Assembly: GCF_002252505.1 (NCBI RefSeq)
Contig: NZ_NNRL01000154.1
Location: 1-64,000 of the forward strand
Direction: 5' to 3'
DNA: 64,000 nucleotides
Source: Brucella grignonensis
Lineage (GTDB): Bacteria > Pseudomonadota > Alphaproteobacteria > Rhizobiales > Rhizobiaceae
Within the stretch, counting starts at the first letter, position 1; the number at the start of each line of letters is the position of its first letter. The notes under the pieces were generated by a model. It worked only from the letters and a program-made list of their open reading frames with translations, was not told the origin of the DNA and ran no database searches. Positions 46,975 through 56,888 of this stretch are shown one piece after another. Position numbers and translations under genes: made by a program.

Positions 46975-47559
46975 TCAGCCAATCCGCCCACATTGGCGCA
47001 GCTGTGTGGCATAACGATTGGCCATCGACTGCGCGCGTCTCGCACCGTTCAACGCGGTTGCGTTGCCGCGCCAGGCACCGCGTGCATAGCCGCCGTGACC
47101 GGAATAATAAGCGAGATACAGACTGTAGGCATCAGCCCGGTTAATGCCGTTCTTCTGATAGCTTTGATTGTGATACCAGCCGATGAAGTGAATGGCGTCG
47201 CCAAAGTTGCTACGCGAAGCTGTCCAACGACCTGTCTCACGCTTGTAACGATCCCAGGTCCCGTTCAGCGCTTGCGAATAGCCATACGCACTTGAAGCGC
47301 GTTTCCACGGGATAAAGCCAAGCAGCTTGGTACGCGGCGGACGTGCATAGGGGCGGAACCCGGATTCAGTGTAAATTGTCGCCATCAAAACATGGACAGG
47401 CACACCGAACTCGCGTGAAGCACGGGTCGCATCCTTCTGCCAATTATTTATCCAGCCGTCGCGTTGATCAAAGACTGCGCATACATTGCTGACCTGCCGT
47501 GGGGCGGTCGCGCAGCCACCGAGAATAACGAGCGCGACGAGAAACAAAACGCGCGTCAT
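46975..47559 (-). CDS. Lytic transglycosylase-like lipoprotein
   Basis: A 194-residue exported protein with signal and lipobox (LGGC at residues 12-15). The SLT-type transglycosylase domain carries the catalytic Glu in IYTESGFRP, and YGYSQALNGTWDRYK and YHNQSYQKNGI follow. It should cleave peptidoglycan from the periplasmic face of a membrane. A Cys near the C terminus (LRQCGRIG) is unusual. It has no obvious partner gene. Confidence 0.9.
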   Translation of the reverse strand: MTRVLFLVALVILGGCATAPRQVSNVCAVFDQRDGWINNWQKDATRASREFGVPVHVLMATIYTESGFRPYARPPRTKLLGFIPWKRASSAYGYSQALNGTWDRYKRETGRWTASRSNFGDAIHFIGWYHNQSYQKNGINRADAYSLYLAYYSGHGGYARGAWRGNATALNGARRAQSMANRYATQLRQCGRIG

Positions 47560-47859
47560 AAGGGAACCTCATTGCAATTAGAAAAATTGATAAATTGTAA
47601 AAATTAAGGAGGACTTAAACTAAGACATTGATTTTATTATGGTTACCACATGGTTTACCACCGCCCCTCATGGTTGTTGAGCGATTGAATTCATTGATGA
47701 ATCAAGCGTCCGGTGCAACCATGAAATGCAACTCATAATTGACAGAGATTTAACTCTGGCCTGCAGGATGAAGGCCGAATTGTGACCAAAATTACAAGTG
47801 CTGGTAAAACTCGTCTATCGAAGATGGCACCCACATACAAATCAGCAGAGGAAAGTTTG

Positions 47860-48247
47860 ATGAATGCGCAAATGCTTCGCGAAATTTATAACGAGTATAT
47901 ATCCTGCCTCAATTGCGCAGGACTGGGCATCGCTAAAGCTTTATGTGACAGAGGGTGTCCAACACAATGGTCGGAGGCTGGGTGTCGAGGGATATTGCGA
48001 TATGCTCATTCGAGATTTTCAGCAAATACCCGATCTGCAATTCAATATAGGTCTCTTGGTTGTGGAGCCGCCAATCGTTGCGAGCCGCTTGGATTTTGAT
48101 TGCACACCAGTCGGAGACTTTCTTGGGCTCCCCATTAATGGCAGGAAGATCCAGTTTTCCGAGAATGTTTTTTACGAATTTGCGGACAAAAAAATCAGTA
48201 AAGTCTGGTCTGTTCTCGATAAAGCAGCCATTGAAACACAACTCTGA
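47860..48247 (+). pseudogene. Frameshifted SnoaL-like ester cyclase
   Basis: The start (ATG 47860 with GAGGAAAG eight bases upstream) encodes MNAQMLREIYNEYISCLN in one frame. The next frame then continues as QDWASLKLYVTEGVQHNGRR and through VEGYCDMLIRDFQQIPDLQF to DKAAIETQL. Together they give a complete SnoaL/ester-cyclase domain with RLDFDCTPVGDFLGLP and YEFADKKISKVWSV. The frame must change within about 47911-47918, a one-base insertion in this interpretation. It may be a true pseudogene or a sequencing error. The domain is otherwise intact. Confidence 0.8.
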
Positions 48248-48268
48248 CACAGAAACGAAAATATGCGT

Positions 48269-49585
48269 TCAGCGCCGAGTTTGGCGTTCTGCTCTCAGGC
48301 GTGACCAATAATCAAGCCGTTTACGAATTTCGCGCTCAAAGCCACGCTCCGGCGGATCATAGAAAACCTGCCGTCCCATCGCCTCTGGAAAATAATCCTG
48401 GCCTGAGAACGCATCCGGCTGATCGTGGTCATAGGCATAACCATCGCCATAGCCTTCATTCTTCATCAGCTTCGTCGGCGCGTTGAGAATATGCTTGGGT
48501 GGAAGCAGTGAGCCATTTTCCTTCGCCGCACGCATGGAGGCTTTGTAAGCCATATAAACCGCGTTTGATTTGGGTGCTGTCGCGAGATAAACGCAGGCTT
48601 GCGCCAAAGCGAGTTCGCCTTCGGGCGAGCCAAGATAATCATAGGCATCCTTCGCAGCATTGCATATTGCAAGCGCCTGTGGATCGGCAAGGCCAATATC
48701 TTCAACCGCCATCCGAACCAGCCGGCGCCCCAGATAAAGCGGGTCTTCGCCAGCATCGAACATGCGGCTGAGATAATAAAGAGCGGCATCAGGATCAGAG
48801 CCACGCACAGACTTATGCAGAGCCGAAATCAGGTTGTAATGCCCGTCCTGTCCCTTGTCGTAAACCGGGGCACGGCGTTGAACCACGTACTGCAGTTTTT
48901 CGGCATCGAACACTTCATCAGGTCGGGCGGCACGCCATACTTCTTCAGCAAGCGTCAGGGCCGCACGACCGTCTCCGTCGGCCATTCGGATAAGACTTGC
49001 CCGAGCCTCATCATCCAGAGGCAACGGACGTTCTTCCTGTTCTTCCGCACGCATCAGAAGCGTTGCAATGCTTGTGCCATCATGCGGATGGAATGTCAGT
49101 ACCCTCGCCCGCGACAGCAAAGCGGCATTAAGTTCAAACGAAGGGTTTTCTGTCGTGGCACCAATCAGAATAACCGTACCATCTTCCATCACCGGTAGGA
49201 AACTATCCTGCTGCGCGCGGTTGAAGCGATGAATTTCGTCCACAAACAACAAGGTCTGACGGCCCGACATGCGTCGTGCACGTGCTGATTCAAACACCTT
49301 CTTCAGATCAGCTACACCCGAAAAAATCGCCGAGATCTGTTCGAAAGCGAGTTCGGTTTCGCCAGCAAGCAGCCGGGCAACGGTTGTCTTGCCAGTGCCC
49401 GGAGGTCCCCAGAAAATCATGGACCCAAGCGACCCGGATGCAATCATACGCGTTAGCACACCTTCCGGTCCTGTCAGGTGTTCCTGGCCGGTTACCTCCG
49501 ACAGATGACGCGGGCGCAAGCGATCAGCAAGTGGCCTGTTACGGTCCGCATTCGGATCAGATGCAGTGGAGAATAGATCACTCAT
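48269..49585 (-). CDS. rarA: Replication-associated recombination protein RarA (MgsA)
   Basis: AAA+ ATPase of the clamp-loader clade that acts at stalled replication forks. The 438 residues have Walker A GPPGTGKTT, Walker B LFVDEIHRFN, and sensor ATTENPSF, with a tetramerisation domain near the C terminus. RPLADRLRPRHLSEVTGQEH is the typical opening. It lies upstream of a repeat and the Do-family protease in opposite order, with no operon partner. Confidence 0.95.
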   Translation of the reverse strand: MSDLFSTASDPNADRNRPLADRLRPRHLSEVTGQEHLTGPEGVLTRMIASGSLGSMIFWGPPGTGKTTVARLLAGETELAFEQISAIFSGVADLKKVFESARARRMSGRQTLLFVDEIHRFNRAQQDSFLPVMEDGTVILIGATTENPSFELNAALLSRARVLTFHPHDGTSIATLLMRAEEQEERPLPLDDEARASLIRMADGDGRAALTLAEEVWRAARPDEVFDAEKLQYVVQRRAPVYDKGQDGHYNLISALHKSVRGSDPDAALYYLSRMFDAGEDPLYLGRRLVRMAVEDIGLADPQALAICNAAKDAYDYLGSPEGELALAQACVYLATAPKSNAVYMAYKASMRAAKENGSLLPPKHILNAPTKLMKNEGYGDGYAYDHDQPDAFSGQDYFPEAMGRQVFYDPPERGFEREIRKRLDYWSRLRAERQTRR

Positions 49586-49671
49586 TTCGCGGCGCTCAAT
49601 GTCAGAAAAGCAAATGTCGTTTCAGGCATAGTCTCGCCTGAAACGACATGCAACTGTTTGGGACGGTGTAT

Positions 49672-49775
49672 TAGAGCGCATCCCGAAAAGTGTGAAACGG
49701 TTTTCGGACAAAGATGCGCGTTAAAACAAATATTTAGAGCGCCGATCTGATCCAATCAGATCGAAGCGCGCTCTA
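49672..49775. repeat. Palindromic repeat family 1, copy 4
   Basis: A 104-bp copy in the reverse orientation, starting TAGAGCGCATCCCGAAAAGT and ending with AGATCGAAGCGCGCTCTA. Its last three bases are the complement of the TAG stop codon of the Do-family protease gene. Confidence 0.92.
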
Positions 49776-51200
49776 GCGTACAAACTGGCGGATCAATGCG
49801 CCATTGCGTTCCACTTCAAGTCGCCATGCCAGACCACGCCCGTTGCTCAACGCAGTTATCAGATCGGCAATTGTGCGGATCGGATTGCCATTGATGCCGC
49901 GAATAATGTCCCGTTGACGCAAACCAAGCTGGGCTGCTTGCGAATTGACTATAACATCTGTGACGATGACGCCGCGTGCACCGTCACGCAGTCGCATCTT
50001 GGATGCCATCGCGGGGGTAAGCTCCTCAACCACTGCACCCTCAAATGGATTGTCCCCTTTGATGGTCTGCTTTTGCTGTGGCTTGGCTTCTGGCTCTTTC
50101 ACCAGTTTCACTGGCAGCTTGCTTTCATTGCCATTCCTAACAATATCCAGCGTAACGGTATTTCCGATACCTGCTGTCGATAGGCGATAACCAAGTACAT
50201 CAACATTGTCGGCACGCACCCCCTGAACCGACAGGACCACGTCACCGACTTTCAGTCCGGCTTCTTCCGCAGGACCACCCTTGATAACAGCTGTCACAAG
50301 AACACCGAACGACTTATCCATGCCGAGGCTCTCGGCAACATCAGGCGTGATGTTCTGGAAGGTAGCGCCAATGAATGGGCGTTCAAAGCTTGAACTCCCA
50401 CTCAATGCGGCATCAACAACTGCGCGCACCATGTTCGATGGAATGGCAAAGCCAATGCCCACCGAACCACCAGACCGCGAGAAAATTGCCGTATTGATAC
50501 CAATCAGACGACCGCGCATATCAAGGAGACCACCACCGGAGTTACCGGGATTGATCGCAGCATCGGTCTGAATGAAGAAGTCGAAATCTGAAACTCCAAC
50601 CTGGGTTCTTGACTGGGCCGAAACGATACCGCTCGTCACTGTTTGCCCCACCCCGAACGGATTGCCTATCGCCAGAACCAGATCGCCAACTTCGACCTCA
50701 TCGGAGTTCCCAAGAGCCAATACCGGGAATTTCTCCTTGGCATCTATTTTCAGTACAGCCAGATCCGTGGTTTCATCGCGAAGCAGAACCTTGCTCTCAA
50801 ACTGTCGGCCATCAGAGAGAGCCACCTTGATCTCATCAGCATCCTTGATGACGTGATTATTCGTGACCACAATACCAGATGCATCGACGATGACGCCCGA
50901 GCCGAGCGATTGCTCGGTTCGCGATTTACCACCACCAAACTGATTACCGAAGAATTGTTCGAAAAACGGATCACCTGCGAAAGGCGAACGCGCCTGCACC
51001 TGTCGTGCGGCATACACATTGACGACAGCTGGTGCTGTTTCCTTCACAAGAGGCGCAAAGGAAAGCTGCATATCTGCGCGACTTAGAGGGATCTGTTTGC
51101 CCTGAGCAGGAACAGCGGTTTCCTGAGCGATCGCTGGCAAGGTGACCATACTGATCGATGCAAGAACCAGACCCGTAATTCCATAACGTCGCCAATTCAT
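49773..51200 (-). CDS. Do family serine endopeptidase (DegP/DegQ-like)
   Basis: Periplasmic quality-control protease of 475 residues from ATG 51200 (GGAG seven bases upstream). After a signal peptide come the trypsin-like domain with His in TNNHVIKD, Asp in TTDLAVLK and Ser in NPGNSGGG, and two PDZ domains. The first PDZ domain is followed by a Gln-rich hinge (PEAKPQQKQTIKG). Which of the DegP, DegQ or HtrA paralogues it corresponds to is not resolved. The gene ends in a repeat element that forms its stop codon. Confidence 0.93.
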   Translation of the reverse strand: MNWRRYGITGLVLASISMVTLPAIAQETAVPAQGKQIPLSRADMQLSFAPLVKETAPAVVNVYAARQVQARSPFAGDPFFEQFFGNQFGGGKSRTEQSLGSGVIVDASGIVVTNNHVIKDADEIKVALSDGRQFESKVLLRDETTDLAVLKIDAKEKFPVLALGNSDEVEVGDLVLAIGNPFGVGQTVTSGIVSAQSRTQVGVSDFDFFIQTDAAINPGNSGGGLLDMRGRLIGINTAIFSRSGGSVGIGFAIPSNMVRAVVDAALSGSSSFERPFIGATFQNITPDVAESLGMDKSFGVLVTAVIKGGPAEEAGLKVGDVVLSVQGVRADNVDVLGYRLSTAGIGNTVTLDIVRNGNESKLPVKLVKEPEAKPQQKQTIKGDNPFEGAVVEELTPAMASKMRLRDGARGVIVTDVIVNSQAAQLGLRQRDIIRGINGNPIRTIADLITALSNGRGLAWRLEVERNGALIRQFVR

Positions 51201-51371
51201 TCGCAAACTCCAGTTTCCATAATCAAGATTCCGATTCCTCGGATCATTACAGGCAATATGGAGATAACAAGGCCAAGGATAAAGGGCTGGAATAAGGCAA
51301 AGCGCATTACAGCTTCGTAATGAATTATCGCAAGACTATCAGCCTTGATTACAATCAGATCAAATTGCTTT

Positions 51372-51474
51372 TAGAGCACGTCCCGAAAAGCGTGAAACGG
51401 CTCTGGGAAAAGATACGCGTTAAATCAGAGGTTTAGAGCGTCGATCTGTTTCAATTAGATCGAAACACGCTCTA
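51372..51474. repeat. Palindromic repeat family 1, copy 5
   Basis: About 103 bp in the same orientation as copies 2 and 4, but more diverged: hairpin CCCGAAAA with GGCTCTGGG on the other arm. It lies between the start of the protease gene and the rplQ terminator. Confidence 0.85.
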
Positions 51475-51479
51475 AATGC

Positions 51480-51505
51480 AAAAAGGGCCGCACGAGGCGG
51501 CCCTT
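51480..51505 (-). terminator. Terminator of the ribosomal protein cluster (after rplQ)
   Basis: A perfect 9-bp stem (AAGGGCCGC/GCGGCCCTT) with a 5-base loop and TTTTT on the minus strand, about 24 bases after the rplQ stop. Confidence 0.9.
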
Positions 51506-51528
51506 TCAATATGCTATGTCGCGTAAGA

Positions 51529-51957
51529 TTACGCTGCGTCAGCTGCTGCAGCAACTTCAGCTTCAACGCGTGCGCGATCAGCTTTGCCCTTGGCATCAAC
51601 ATCGCGTTCAACGAATTCGACAACTGCGAGCGGCGCATTGTCGCCGGTGCGGAAGCCTGCCTTCATGATACGGATGTAGCCGCCGTTGCGGGTTGCATAA
51701 CGTGCAGCCAGCGTGTCGAACAGCTTAGCAACCAGCTTAACGTCGCGGATGGCGGAAATCGCCTGACGACGTGCATGCAGGTCACCGCGCTTGCCGAGAG
51801 TGACAAGCTTTTCTACGATTGGACGGATTTCCTTAGCTTTAGGAAGCGTGGTCACAATCTGTTCATGCTCGATGAGCGAAGCCGCCATGTTGGCGAACAT
51901 TGCCTTGCGATGCGAGGCAGTGCGGTTCAGCTTACGCTGTCCATTACCGTGGCGCAT
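51529..51957 (-). CDS. rplQ: 50S ribosomal protein L17
   Basis: Large-subunit protein of 142 residues, with the basic N terminus ([20 protein letters not shown]) and [18 protein letters not shown]. The C terminus is alanine-rich. It is the last gene of the alpha operon after rpoA, followed by a terminator. Confidence 0.97.
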   Translation of the reverse strand: MRHGNGQRKLNRTASHRKAMFANMAASLIEHEQIVTTLPKAKEIRPIVEKLVTLGKRGDLHARRQAISAIRDVKLVAKLFDTLAARYATRNGGYIRIMKAGFRTGDNAPLAVVEFVERDVDAKGKADRARVEAEVAAAADAA

Positions 51958-51999
51958 GGCCTTCTCCTTTAATTCGTAACGTACCGGGATATGCCGGTC

Positions 52000-53013
52000 T
52001 TAATATTGGTCTTCGTAGCGCTTGGCGAGATCTTCGATGTTTTCTGGCGGCCAGGCTGGGATTTCCATACCAAGATGGAGACCCATCGATGCCAGAACTT
52101 CCTTGATCTCGTTGAGCGACTTGCGGCCGAAATTCGGAGTCCGCAGCATCTCGGCTTCCGTCTTCTGGATCAGATCGCCGATGTAGACGATGTTGTCGTT
52201 CTTCAGGCAGTTTGCCGAACGTACCGACAATTCGAGCTCGTCTACCTTCTTGAGCAGAGCCGGATTGAAAGCGAGTTCCGCAACTTGTTCCTGCGGAGCT
52301 TCCTTCTGTGGCTCTTCGAAGTTGACGAAGACCGCGAGCTGGTCCTGAAGGATACGCGCTGCATAAGCAACTGCATCTTCACCGCTCACGGAACCATTGG
52401 TTTCGATGTTGAGCGTCAGCTTGTCGTAATCGAGAACCTGACCTTCACGGGTGTTCTCAATCTTGTACGATACCTTGCGGATCGGCGAGTAAAGGCTGTC
52501 AACCGGAATAAGGCCGATTGGAGCATCTTCCGCACGATTACGGTCGGCAGGCACATAGCCCTTACCGGTGTTGACGGTGAATTCCATGCGGATTTCAGCG
52601 CCTTCATCCAGCGTGCAAATGACGTGATCCGGATTAAGGATCTCGACATCGCCAACAGTCTGAATGTCACCAGCCGTAACAACGCCCGGGCCTTCCTTGC
52701 GGACAACCATGCGCTTCGGGCCTTCGCCTTCCATACGGATGGCGATTTCCTTAACGTTCAGAACGATATCCGTGGTGTCTTCGCGGACGCCCGGAATGGA
52801 AGAGAATTCATGCAGAACGCCATCGATTTGAATGGCGGTCACGGCAGCGCCGCGAAGCGACGACAGAAGCACGCGACGCAGTGCATTTCCGAGCGTCAAA
52901 CCAAAACCGCGTTCCAGCGGCTCAGCAACGACGGTTGCATGCGTGCGAGAGCCGTTGGTGTTGAATTCCACCTTGTTCGGCTTGATCAATTCCTGCCAGT
53001 TCTTCTGGATCAT
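52000..53013 (-). CDS. rpoA: RNA polymerase alpha subunit
   Basis: Assembles the polymerase core and contacts activators and UP elements. The 337-residue protein has the N-terminal dimerisation domain (1-235) and a C-terminal domain with [20 protein letters not shown], with [18 protein letters not shown] place the start at ATG 53013, preceded by GAGGAAAA; the frame from 53031 opens with TTG. It lies between rpsK and rplQ. Confidence 0.98.
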   Translation of the reverse strand: MIQKNWQELIKPNKVEFNTNGSRTHATVVAEPLERGFGLTLGNALRRVLLSSLRGAAVTAIQIDGVLHEFSSIPGVREDTTDIVLNVKEIAIRMEGEGPKRMVVRKEGPGVVTAGDIQTVGDVEILNPDHVICTLDEGAEIRMEFTVNTGKGYVPADRNRAEDAPIGLIPVDSLYSPIRKVSYKIENTREGQVLDYDKLTLNIETNGSVSGEDAVAYAARILQDQLAVFVNFEEPQKEAPQEQVAELAFNPALLKKVDELELSVRSANCLKNDNIVYIGDLIQKTEAEMLRTPNFGRKSLNEIKEVLASMGLHLGMEIPAWPPENIEDLAKRYEDQY

Positions 53014-53077
53014 GTGGTTTTCCTCTATCAACTGTCGCTACCATCCTATCGTAGCGATCTTGTGAAGAACCGCAGAG

Positions 53078-53103
53078 GAGCCCCGGACCTGAATCCGGGG
53101 CTC
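53078..53103 (-). other. Strong hairpin between rpsK and rpoA
   Basis: A perfect 9-bp GC-rich stem (GAGCCCCGG/CCGGGGCTC) with an 8-base loop, without a U-tract on the minus strand. It lies in the 110-base gap within the operon and may protect or process the transcript and set the level of rpoA against rpsK. Confidence 0.6.
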
Positions 53104-53123
53104 ATGCGGCATATAAGTGAAAA

Positions 53124-53513
53124 TCAGACCCGGCGCTTCTTGCGCGGACGGCAGCCGTTGTGCGGGATCGGCGTAACATCGCGGATCGACGTAATCACAA
53201 AGCCGGCAGCCTGAAGGGCGCGCAGCGCAGATTCACGGCCAGAGCCCGGTCCGCAAACCTCGACTTCGAGGGAGCGCATGCCATGTTCCTGAGCCTTCTT
53301 GGCGCAATCTTCAGCAGCGATCTGTGCGGCAAACGGGGTCGACTTACGCGAACCCTTGAAACCCTGAGCACCTGCAGACGACCAGGCAATCGCATTGCCC
53401 TGTGCATCCGTGATGGTGATCATGGTGTTGTTGAACGTCGAATTTACGTGGGCAACGCCCGACGAGATGTTTTTGCGCTCGCGACGGCGAATACGCTGGG
53501 CTTCCTTAGCCAT
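53124..53513 (-). CDS. rpsK: 30S ribosomal protein S11
   Basis: Small-subunit protein of 129 residues at the mRNA exit site. Landmarks are [20 protein letters not shown] and the C-terminal [18 protein letters not shown]. Start at ATG 53513 with AGAGGAC upstream; the frame to 53543 adds ten unrelated residues. Confidence 0.97.
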   Translation of the reverse strand: MAKEAQRIRRRERKNISSGVAHVNSTFNNTMITITDAQGNAIAWSSAGAQGFKGSRKSTPFAAQIAAEDCAKKAQEHGMRSLEVEVCGPGSGRESALRALQAAGFVITSIRDVTPIPHNGCRPRKKRRV

Positions 53514-53617
53514 GATAGTCCTCTCAAAACTCGATCTCGACACCGCCGTAGTTCCAGCGGCTCCACCGGCCCTTTGATAAGGACCAGCACCGAACCCACC
53601 CGTTTATCGGGCAAGCC

Positions 53618-53640
53618 CGGCAGAACGATTGGTTCTGCCG
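53618..53640 (-). other. Hairpin between rpsM and rpsK
   Basis: A 9-bp stem (CGGCAGAAC/GTTCTGCCG) with a 5-base loop, right after the rpsM stop. There is no U-tract on the minus strand. Confidence 0.5.
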
Positions 53641-53644
53641 AAAA

Positions 53645-54013
53645 TTACTTCTTCTTACCTGCGATAGCCTTTGCAGGACCCTTACGGGTGCGTGCATTGG
53701 TATGCGTACGCTGACCGCGAACCGGCAGCGAACGACGATGACGCAGACCGCGATAGCAGCCAAGGTCCATCAGGCGCTTGATGTTCATCGAAACTTCACG
53801 ACGCAGGTCGCCTTCGACCCGGTAGTCAGCATCGATTGCTTCACGGATCTGAAGGACTTCAGCATCCGAAAGCTGGTTCACGCGACGATCGTCAGCAATG
53901 CCGACCTTCGTTACGATCTGACGAGCAAATTTTGGTCCAATCCCGTGAATGTACTGAAGCGCAATGATTACGCGCTTGTTCGTCGGGATGTTGACGCCAG
54001 CGATACGTGCCAC
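53645..54013 (-). CDS. rpsM: 30S ribosomal protein S13
   Basis: Head protein of the small subunit, 122 residues, with [20 protein letters not shown] at the start and the basic [20 protein letters not shown] tail that contacts tRNA. It starts the alpha-operon part after a structured 300-base gap from adk. Confidence 0.97.
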   Translation of the reverse strand: MARIAGVNIPTNKRVIIALQYIHGIGPKFARQIVTKVGIADDRRVNQLSDAEVLQIREAIDADYRVEGDLRREVSMNIKRLMDLGCYRGLRHRRSLPVRGQRTHTNARTRKGPAKAIAGKKK

Positions 54014-54313
54014 GTCTGTTCTCCTTGAGTTACATAAAAATCCATCTGGCAGATGCGATCAACCAGACAGCATTGTTTGACCGGTCCCGGCCTCTTACTA
54101 TTTCCGCCAGAACCGACCATTCAAAACCAATTGAAGTGGCGCAGTCTTTGACGGAATCGCCCGAAAAAGTCAACTCCTAACTGTCCGTAAAGTCACCATA
54201 GCGACTTTGCAGACATTAAAAGCAACTTTCAGAAGCAATAAACGGACAGAAAAACACTAAATGTTCCTCTGTCCGTAATTCTTATTCAATCCAATGAGCC
54301 TTGAGGGCCCACG
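54014..54313 (-). other. Structured leader between adk and rpsM
   Basis: A 300-base gap with no gene. It contains CTGTCCGT twice (54181-54188 and 54269-54276) and its complement ACGGACAG once (54242-54249), which can pair with either. A further hairpin (AAAGTC/GACTTT) lies at about 54190-54210. The pair at 54242-54276 lies downstream of adk and may terminate or attenuate its transcript, while the region nearer rpsM should hold a promoter or leader for the alpha operon. Confidence 0.5.
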
Positions 54314-54898
54314 TCATGCAGGAACGAGAATTCTTTCGATCTCTGCAGTAACTTCCTCAACCGGCGCCATACCGTTGAGAACACGCAACTCACCCGTACC
54401 GGCATAATAAGCCGAAAGCGGTGCTGTCTTCTCGCGATATTCTACAAGACGCTTGCGGAAGGCTTCCGGGTTGTCGTCCGAACGAACCTGACCACCCTTG
54501 GCAATCGTCTCGGCAACACGGCTCTCCATCCGGTTGACCAATGCATTCTCATCGACTTTCAACTCAATGACAGCATCAAGCTTAAGGCCTTTTCCGACAA
54601 GCATTTCGCCAAGAGCCTGTGCCTGTGGAACAGTACGCGGATAGCCGTCGAGAATGAAACCAGCTGCACAATCTGGCGCATCGATGCGCTCGGATACAAT
54701 CTGGTTTACGATTTCGTCGGAAACCAGCTGACCTGCATCCATGACGGCCTTGGCGCGCTTCCCGATTTCGCTTTGTTGAGCGACTGCTGCACGCAGCATG
54801 TCGCCCGTCGAAAGCTGAGGTATTCCATGCTTCTTGGTAAGAAGTCCAGCCTGCGTCCCCTTACCTGCTCCGGGCGGCCCAAGAAGTATCAGTCTCAT
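54314..54898 (-). CDS. adk: Adenylate kinase
   Basis: Interconverts AMP, ADP and ATP. The P-loop [10 protein letters not shown] is at residues 7-16 and [16 protein letters not shown] is present. At 194 residues it has the short LID type without a zinc finger, common in alphaproteobacteria. Its start overlaps the secY stop by four bases, so the two are translationally coupled. Confidence 0.97.
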   Translation of the reverse strand: MRLILLGPPGAGKGTQAGLLTKKHGIPQLSTGDMLRAAVAQQSEIGKRAKAVMDAGQLVSDEIVNQIVSERIDAPDCAAGFILDGYPRTVPQAQALGEMLVGKGLKLDAVIELKVDENALVNRMESRVAETIAKGGQVRSDDNPEAFRKRLVEYREKTAPLSAYYAGTGELRVLNGMAPVEEVTAEIERILVPA

Positions 54899-56235
54899 TT
54901 ACTACGTTTCCCACCTCTGAGTTTGGACTTCTTGATCAACCCCTCATACTGATGGGCAACAAGATGTCCCTGAATTTGCGCAACCGTGTCAAGTGTTACA
55001 CTGACCACGATCAGCAGCGAAGTACCACCAAGATAGAATGGTACACCGGTCGCAGAAATCAGGAATTCCGGCAGAAGACAGACAAGCACAATATAGATGG
55101 CGCCGACAACCGTAATGCGCGTCAACACATAGTCTATATACTCTGCTGTACGTTCACCTGGGCGGATGCCCGGAATGAAGCCAGAATGCTTCTTGAGCTG
55201 GTCTGCCGTATCCTTGGGATTAAACACGATAGCCGTATAGAAGAAGCAGAAGAATGCCATCAACGCAGCATAGAACAGCATGTAAAGCGGCTGACCATGG
55301 CCGAGAGCATTGAGAATGGTCGTACCCCAGGCTGGCATTTCAGCCGTATTTGCGAAGCCTGCAACGGTCGCCGGCAAAAGCAGGAGTGACGAAGCGAAGA
55401 TCGGCGGGATAACACCAGCAGTATTCAGCTTGAGCGGCAGATGCGATGTATCGCCCTGGAACATGCGATTGCCAACCTGGCGCTTCGGATACTGAATCAG
55501 AAGGCGACGCTGTGCACGTTCGACAAAAACGATGATCGCAATAAGCGCGACAGCCAAAACGATAACGCCAAGAATAAGACCGGTGGACAGAGCGCCCGTG
55601 CGGCCCAGTTCCAGTGTACCGGAAATAGCATGTGGAAGGTTTGCGACAATACCGGCGAAGATAATGAGCGAAATACCGTTACCGATACCGCGCGCAGTGA
55701 TCTGCTCACCGAGCCACATTAGGAACATCGTACCGCCAACGAGCGTGATGACCGATGAAACCAGGAACATTGGTCCGGGATTTGTAACAATGCCGTTACC
55801 CGACTGAAGACCAACAGAAATCGCGTAAGCCTGCACGAGTGCGAGAAGCACTGTACCGTAGCGCGTGTACTGATTGATGATCTTGCGGCCCGATTCGCCT
55901 TCCTTCTTCAGCGCTTCAAGAGACGGAACAACCGACGTCATGAGCTGCACGATGATGGAAGCGGAAATGTAGGGCATGATGCCAAGTGCGAAAATGGCCA
56001 TACGACCAACAGCACCACCGGCAAACATGTTGAAAAGCCCAAGAACACCCTGGCTATGCTGCTGGAATGCCTGCGCAAGCGCTTCAGGATTGATCCCGGG
56101 AAGCGGAATATACGTTCCAAACCGGTACACGAGCAGAGCGCCCAATGTGAACCAGATACGCTTCTTAAGTTCTTCCGCTTTCGAGAAAGCCGAAAAATTG
56201 AGATTGGAAACTAGCTGTTCAGCAGCCGATGCCAT
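54895..56235 (-). CDS. secY: Protein translocase subunit SecY
   Basis: Channel subunit of the inner-membrane Sec translocon, with ten transmembrane helices over 446 residues. The start at ATG 56235 is preceded by GGAGAAA; the frame to 56301 adds 22 residues without family match. Family landmarks are the [19 protein letters not shown] loop and [20 protein letters not shown]. It lies between rplO and adk, as in most proteobacterial spc operons. Confidence 0.97.
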   Translation of the reverse strand: MASAAEQLVSNLNFSAFSKAEELKKRIWFTLGALLVYRFGTYIPLPGINPEALAQAFQQHSQGVLGLFNMFAGGAVGRMAIFALGIMPYISASIIVQLMTSVVPSLEALKKEGESGRKIINQYTRYGTVLLALVQAYAISVGLQSGNGIVTNPGPMFLVSSVITLVGGTMFLMWLGEQITARGIGNGISLIIFAGIVANLPHAISGTLELGRTGALSTGLILGVIVLAVALIAIIVFVERAQRRLLIQYPKRQVGNRMFQGDTSHLPLKLNTAGVIPPIFASSLLLLPATVAGFANTAEMPAWGTTILNALGHGQPLYMLFYAALMAFFCFFYTAIVFNPKDTADQLKKHSGFIPGIRPGERTAEYIDYVLTRITVVGAIYIVLVCLLPEFLISATGVPFYLGGTSLLIVVSVTLDTVAQIQGHLVAHQYEGLIKKSKLRGGKRSK

Positions 56236-56351
56236 TAAATTTCTCCGGTGAAAAGTCTCCGGCCCTCCCCCTCTGCCGATACGAATCTCTGAGACCCGCA
56301 CCCTCAGACAAAGAAGACCCTACCCAGATATGCGCATTGGCATAAAGGTGC

Positions 56352-56385
56352 AAGCGGCGGCACTAGGGCCGCCGCTTTTTATTTT
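56352..56385 (+). terminator. Strong terminator-shaped hairpin pointing against the spc operon
   Basis: A perfect 10-bp GC stem (AAGCGGCGGC/GCCGCCGCTT) with a 6-base loop, followed by TTTATTTT on the plus strand. No plus-strand gene precedes it. On the minus strand, where rplO and secY are transcribed, it lacks a U-tract after the stem. Confidence 0.7.
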
Positions 56386-56398
56386 GTATATCGAAGTC

Positions 56399-56869
56399 TT
56401 ATTCAGCAGCTGCTTCGGGAAGCTTGACGCTACCACCGGCCTTTTCGATCTTTTCGATCGCAGCCTTGGAAGCTCCAGCAACGTCGAACGCTACCTTAGC
56501 CTTCAGTTCGCCATCCGAAAGGATACGAACGCCGTCCAGAGCGCGACGAATCACGCCTGCAGCCTTCAGCGACTCGAGGTTCACCACTGCCTTTGCATCC
56601 AGCTTGCCTGCATCGATCGCAGCCTGAACACGGCCGAGCGATACAACGTTGAAGCTCTTTGCAAAGATGTTGGTGAAGCCGCGCTTCGGAAGACGGCGGT
56701 AGATTGGCATCTGGCCGCCTTCAAAGCCGTTGATCGCTACGCCAGAACGGGACTTCTGTCCCTTGACGCCGCGGCCAGCGGTCTTGCCGGTGCCGGAGCC
56801 GATACCACGGCCGACGCGCTTACGCGCCTTTACTGAACCTGGCTTATCACGCAGATCATTGAGTTTCAT
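56399..56869 (-). CDS. rplO: 50S ribosomal protein L15
   Basis: Assembly protein of the large subunit, 156 residues from ATG 56869. The basic glycine-rich N-terminal region ([20 protein letters not shown]) and [20 protein letters not shown] are conserved. It lies between rpmD and secY. The frame to 56905 adds 12 unrelated residues. Confidence 0.97.
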   Translation of the reverse strand: MKLNDLRDKPGSVKARKRVGRGIGSGTGKTAGRGVKGQKSRSGVAINGFEGGQMPIYRRLPKRGFTNIFAKSFNVVSLGRVQAAIDAGKLDAKAVVNLESLKAAGVIRRALDGVRILSDGELKAKVAFDVAGASKAAIEKIEKAGGSVKLPEAAAE

Positions 56870-56888
56870 GTCTCTATCCCCTGCGTTA

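Noticed and set aside
51991-53214. 407-codon open frame on the plus strand
   Set aside because: Antisense to rpoA; the minus-strand gene is unambiguous.
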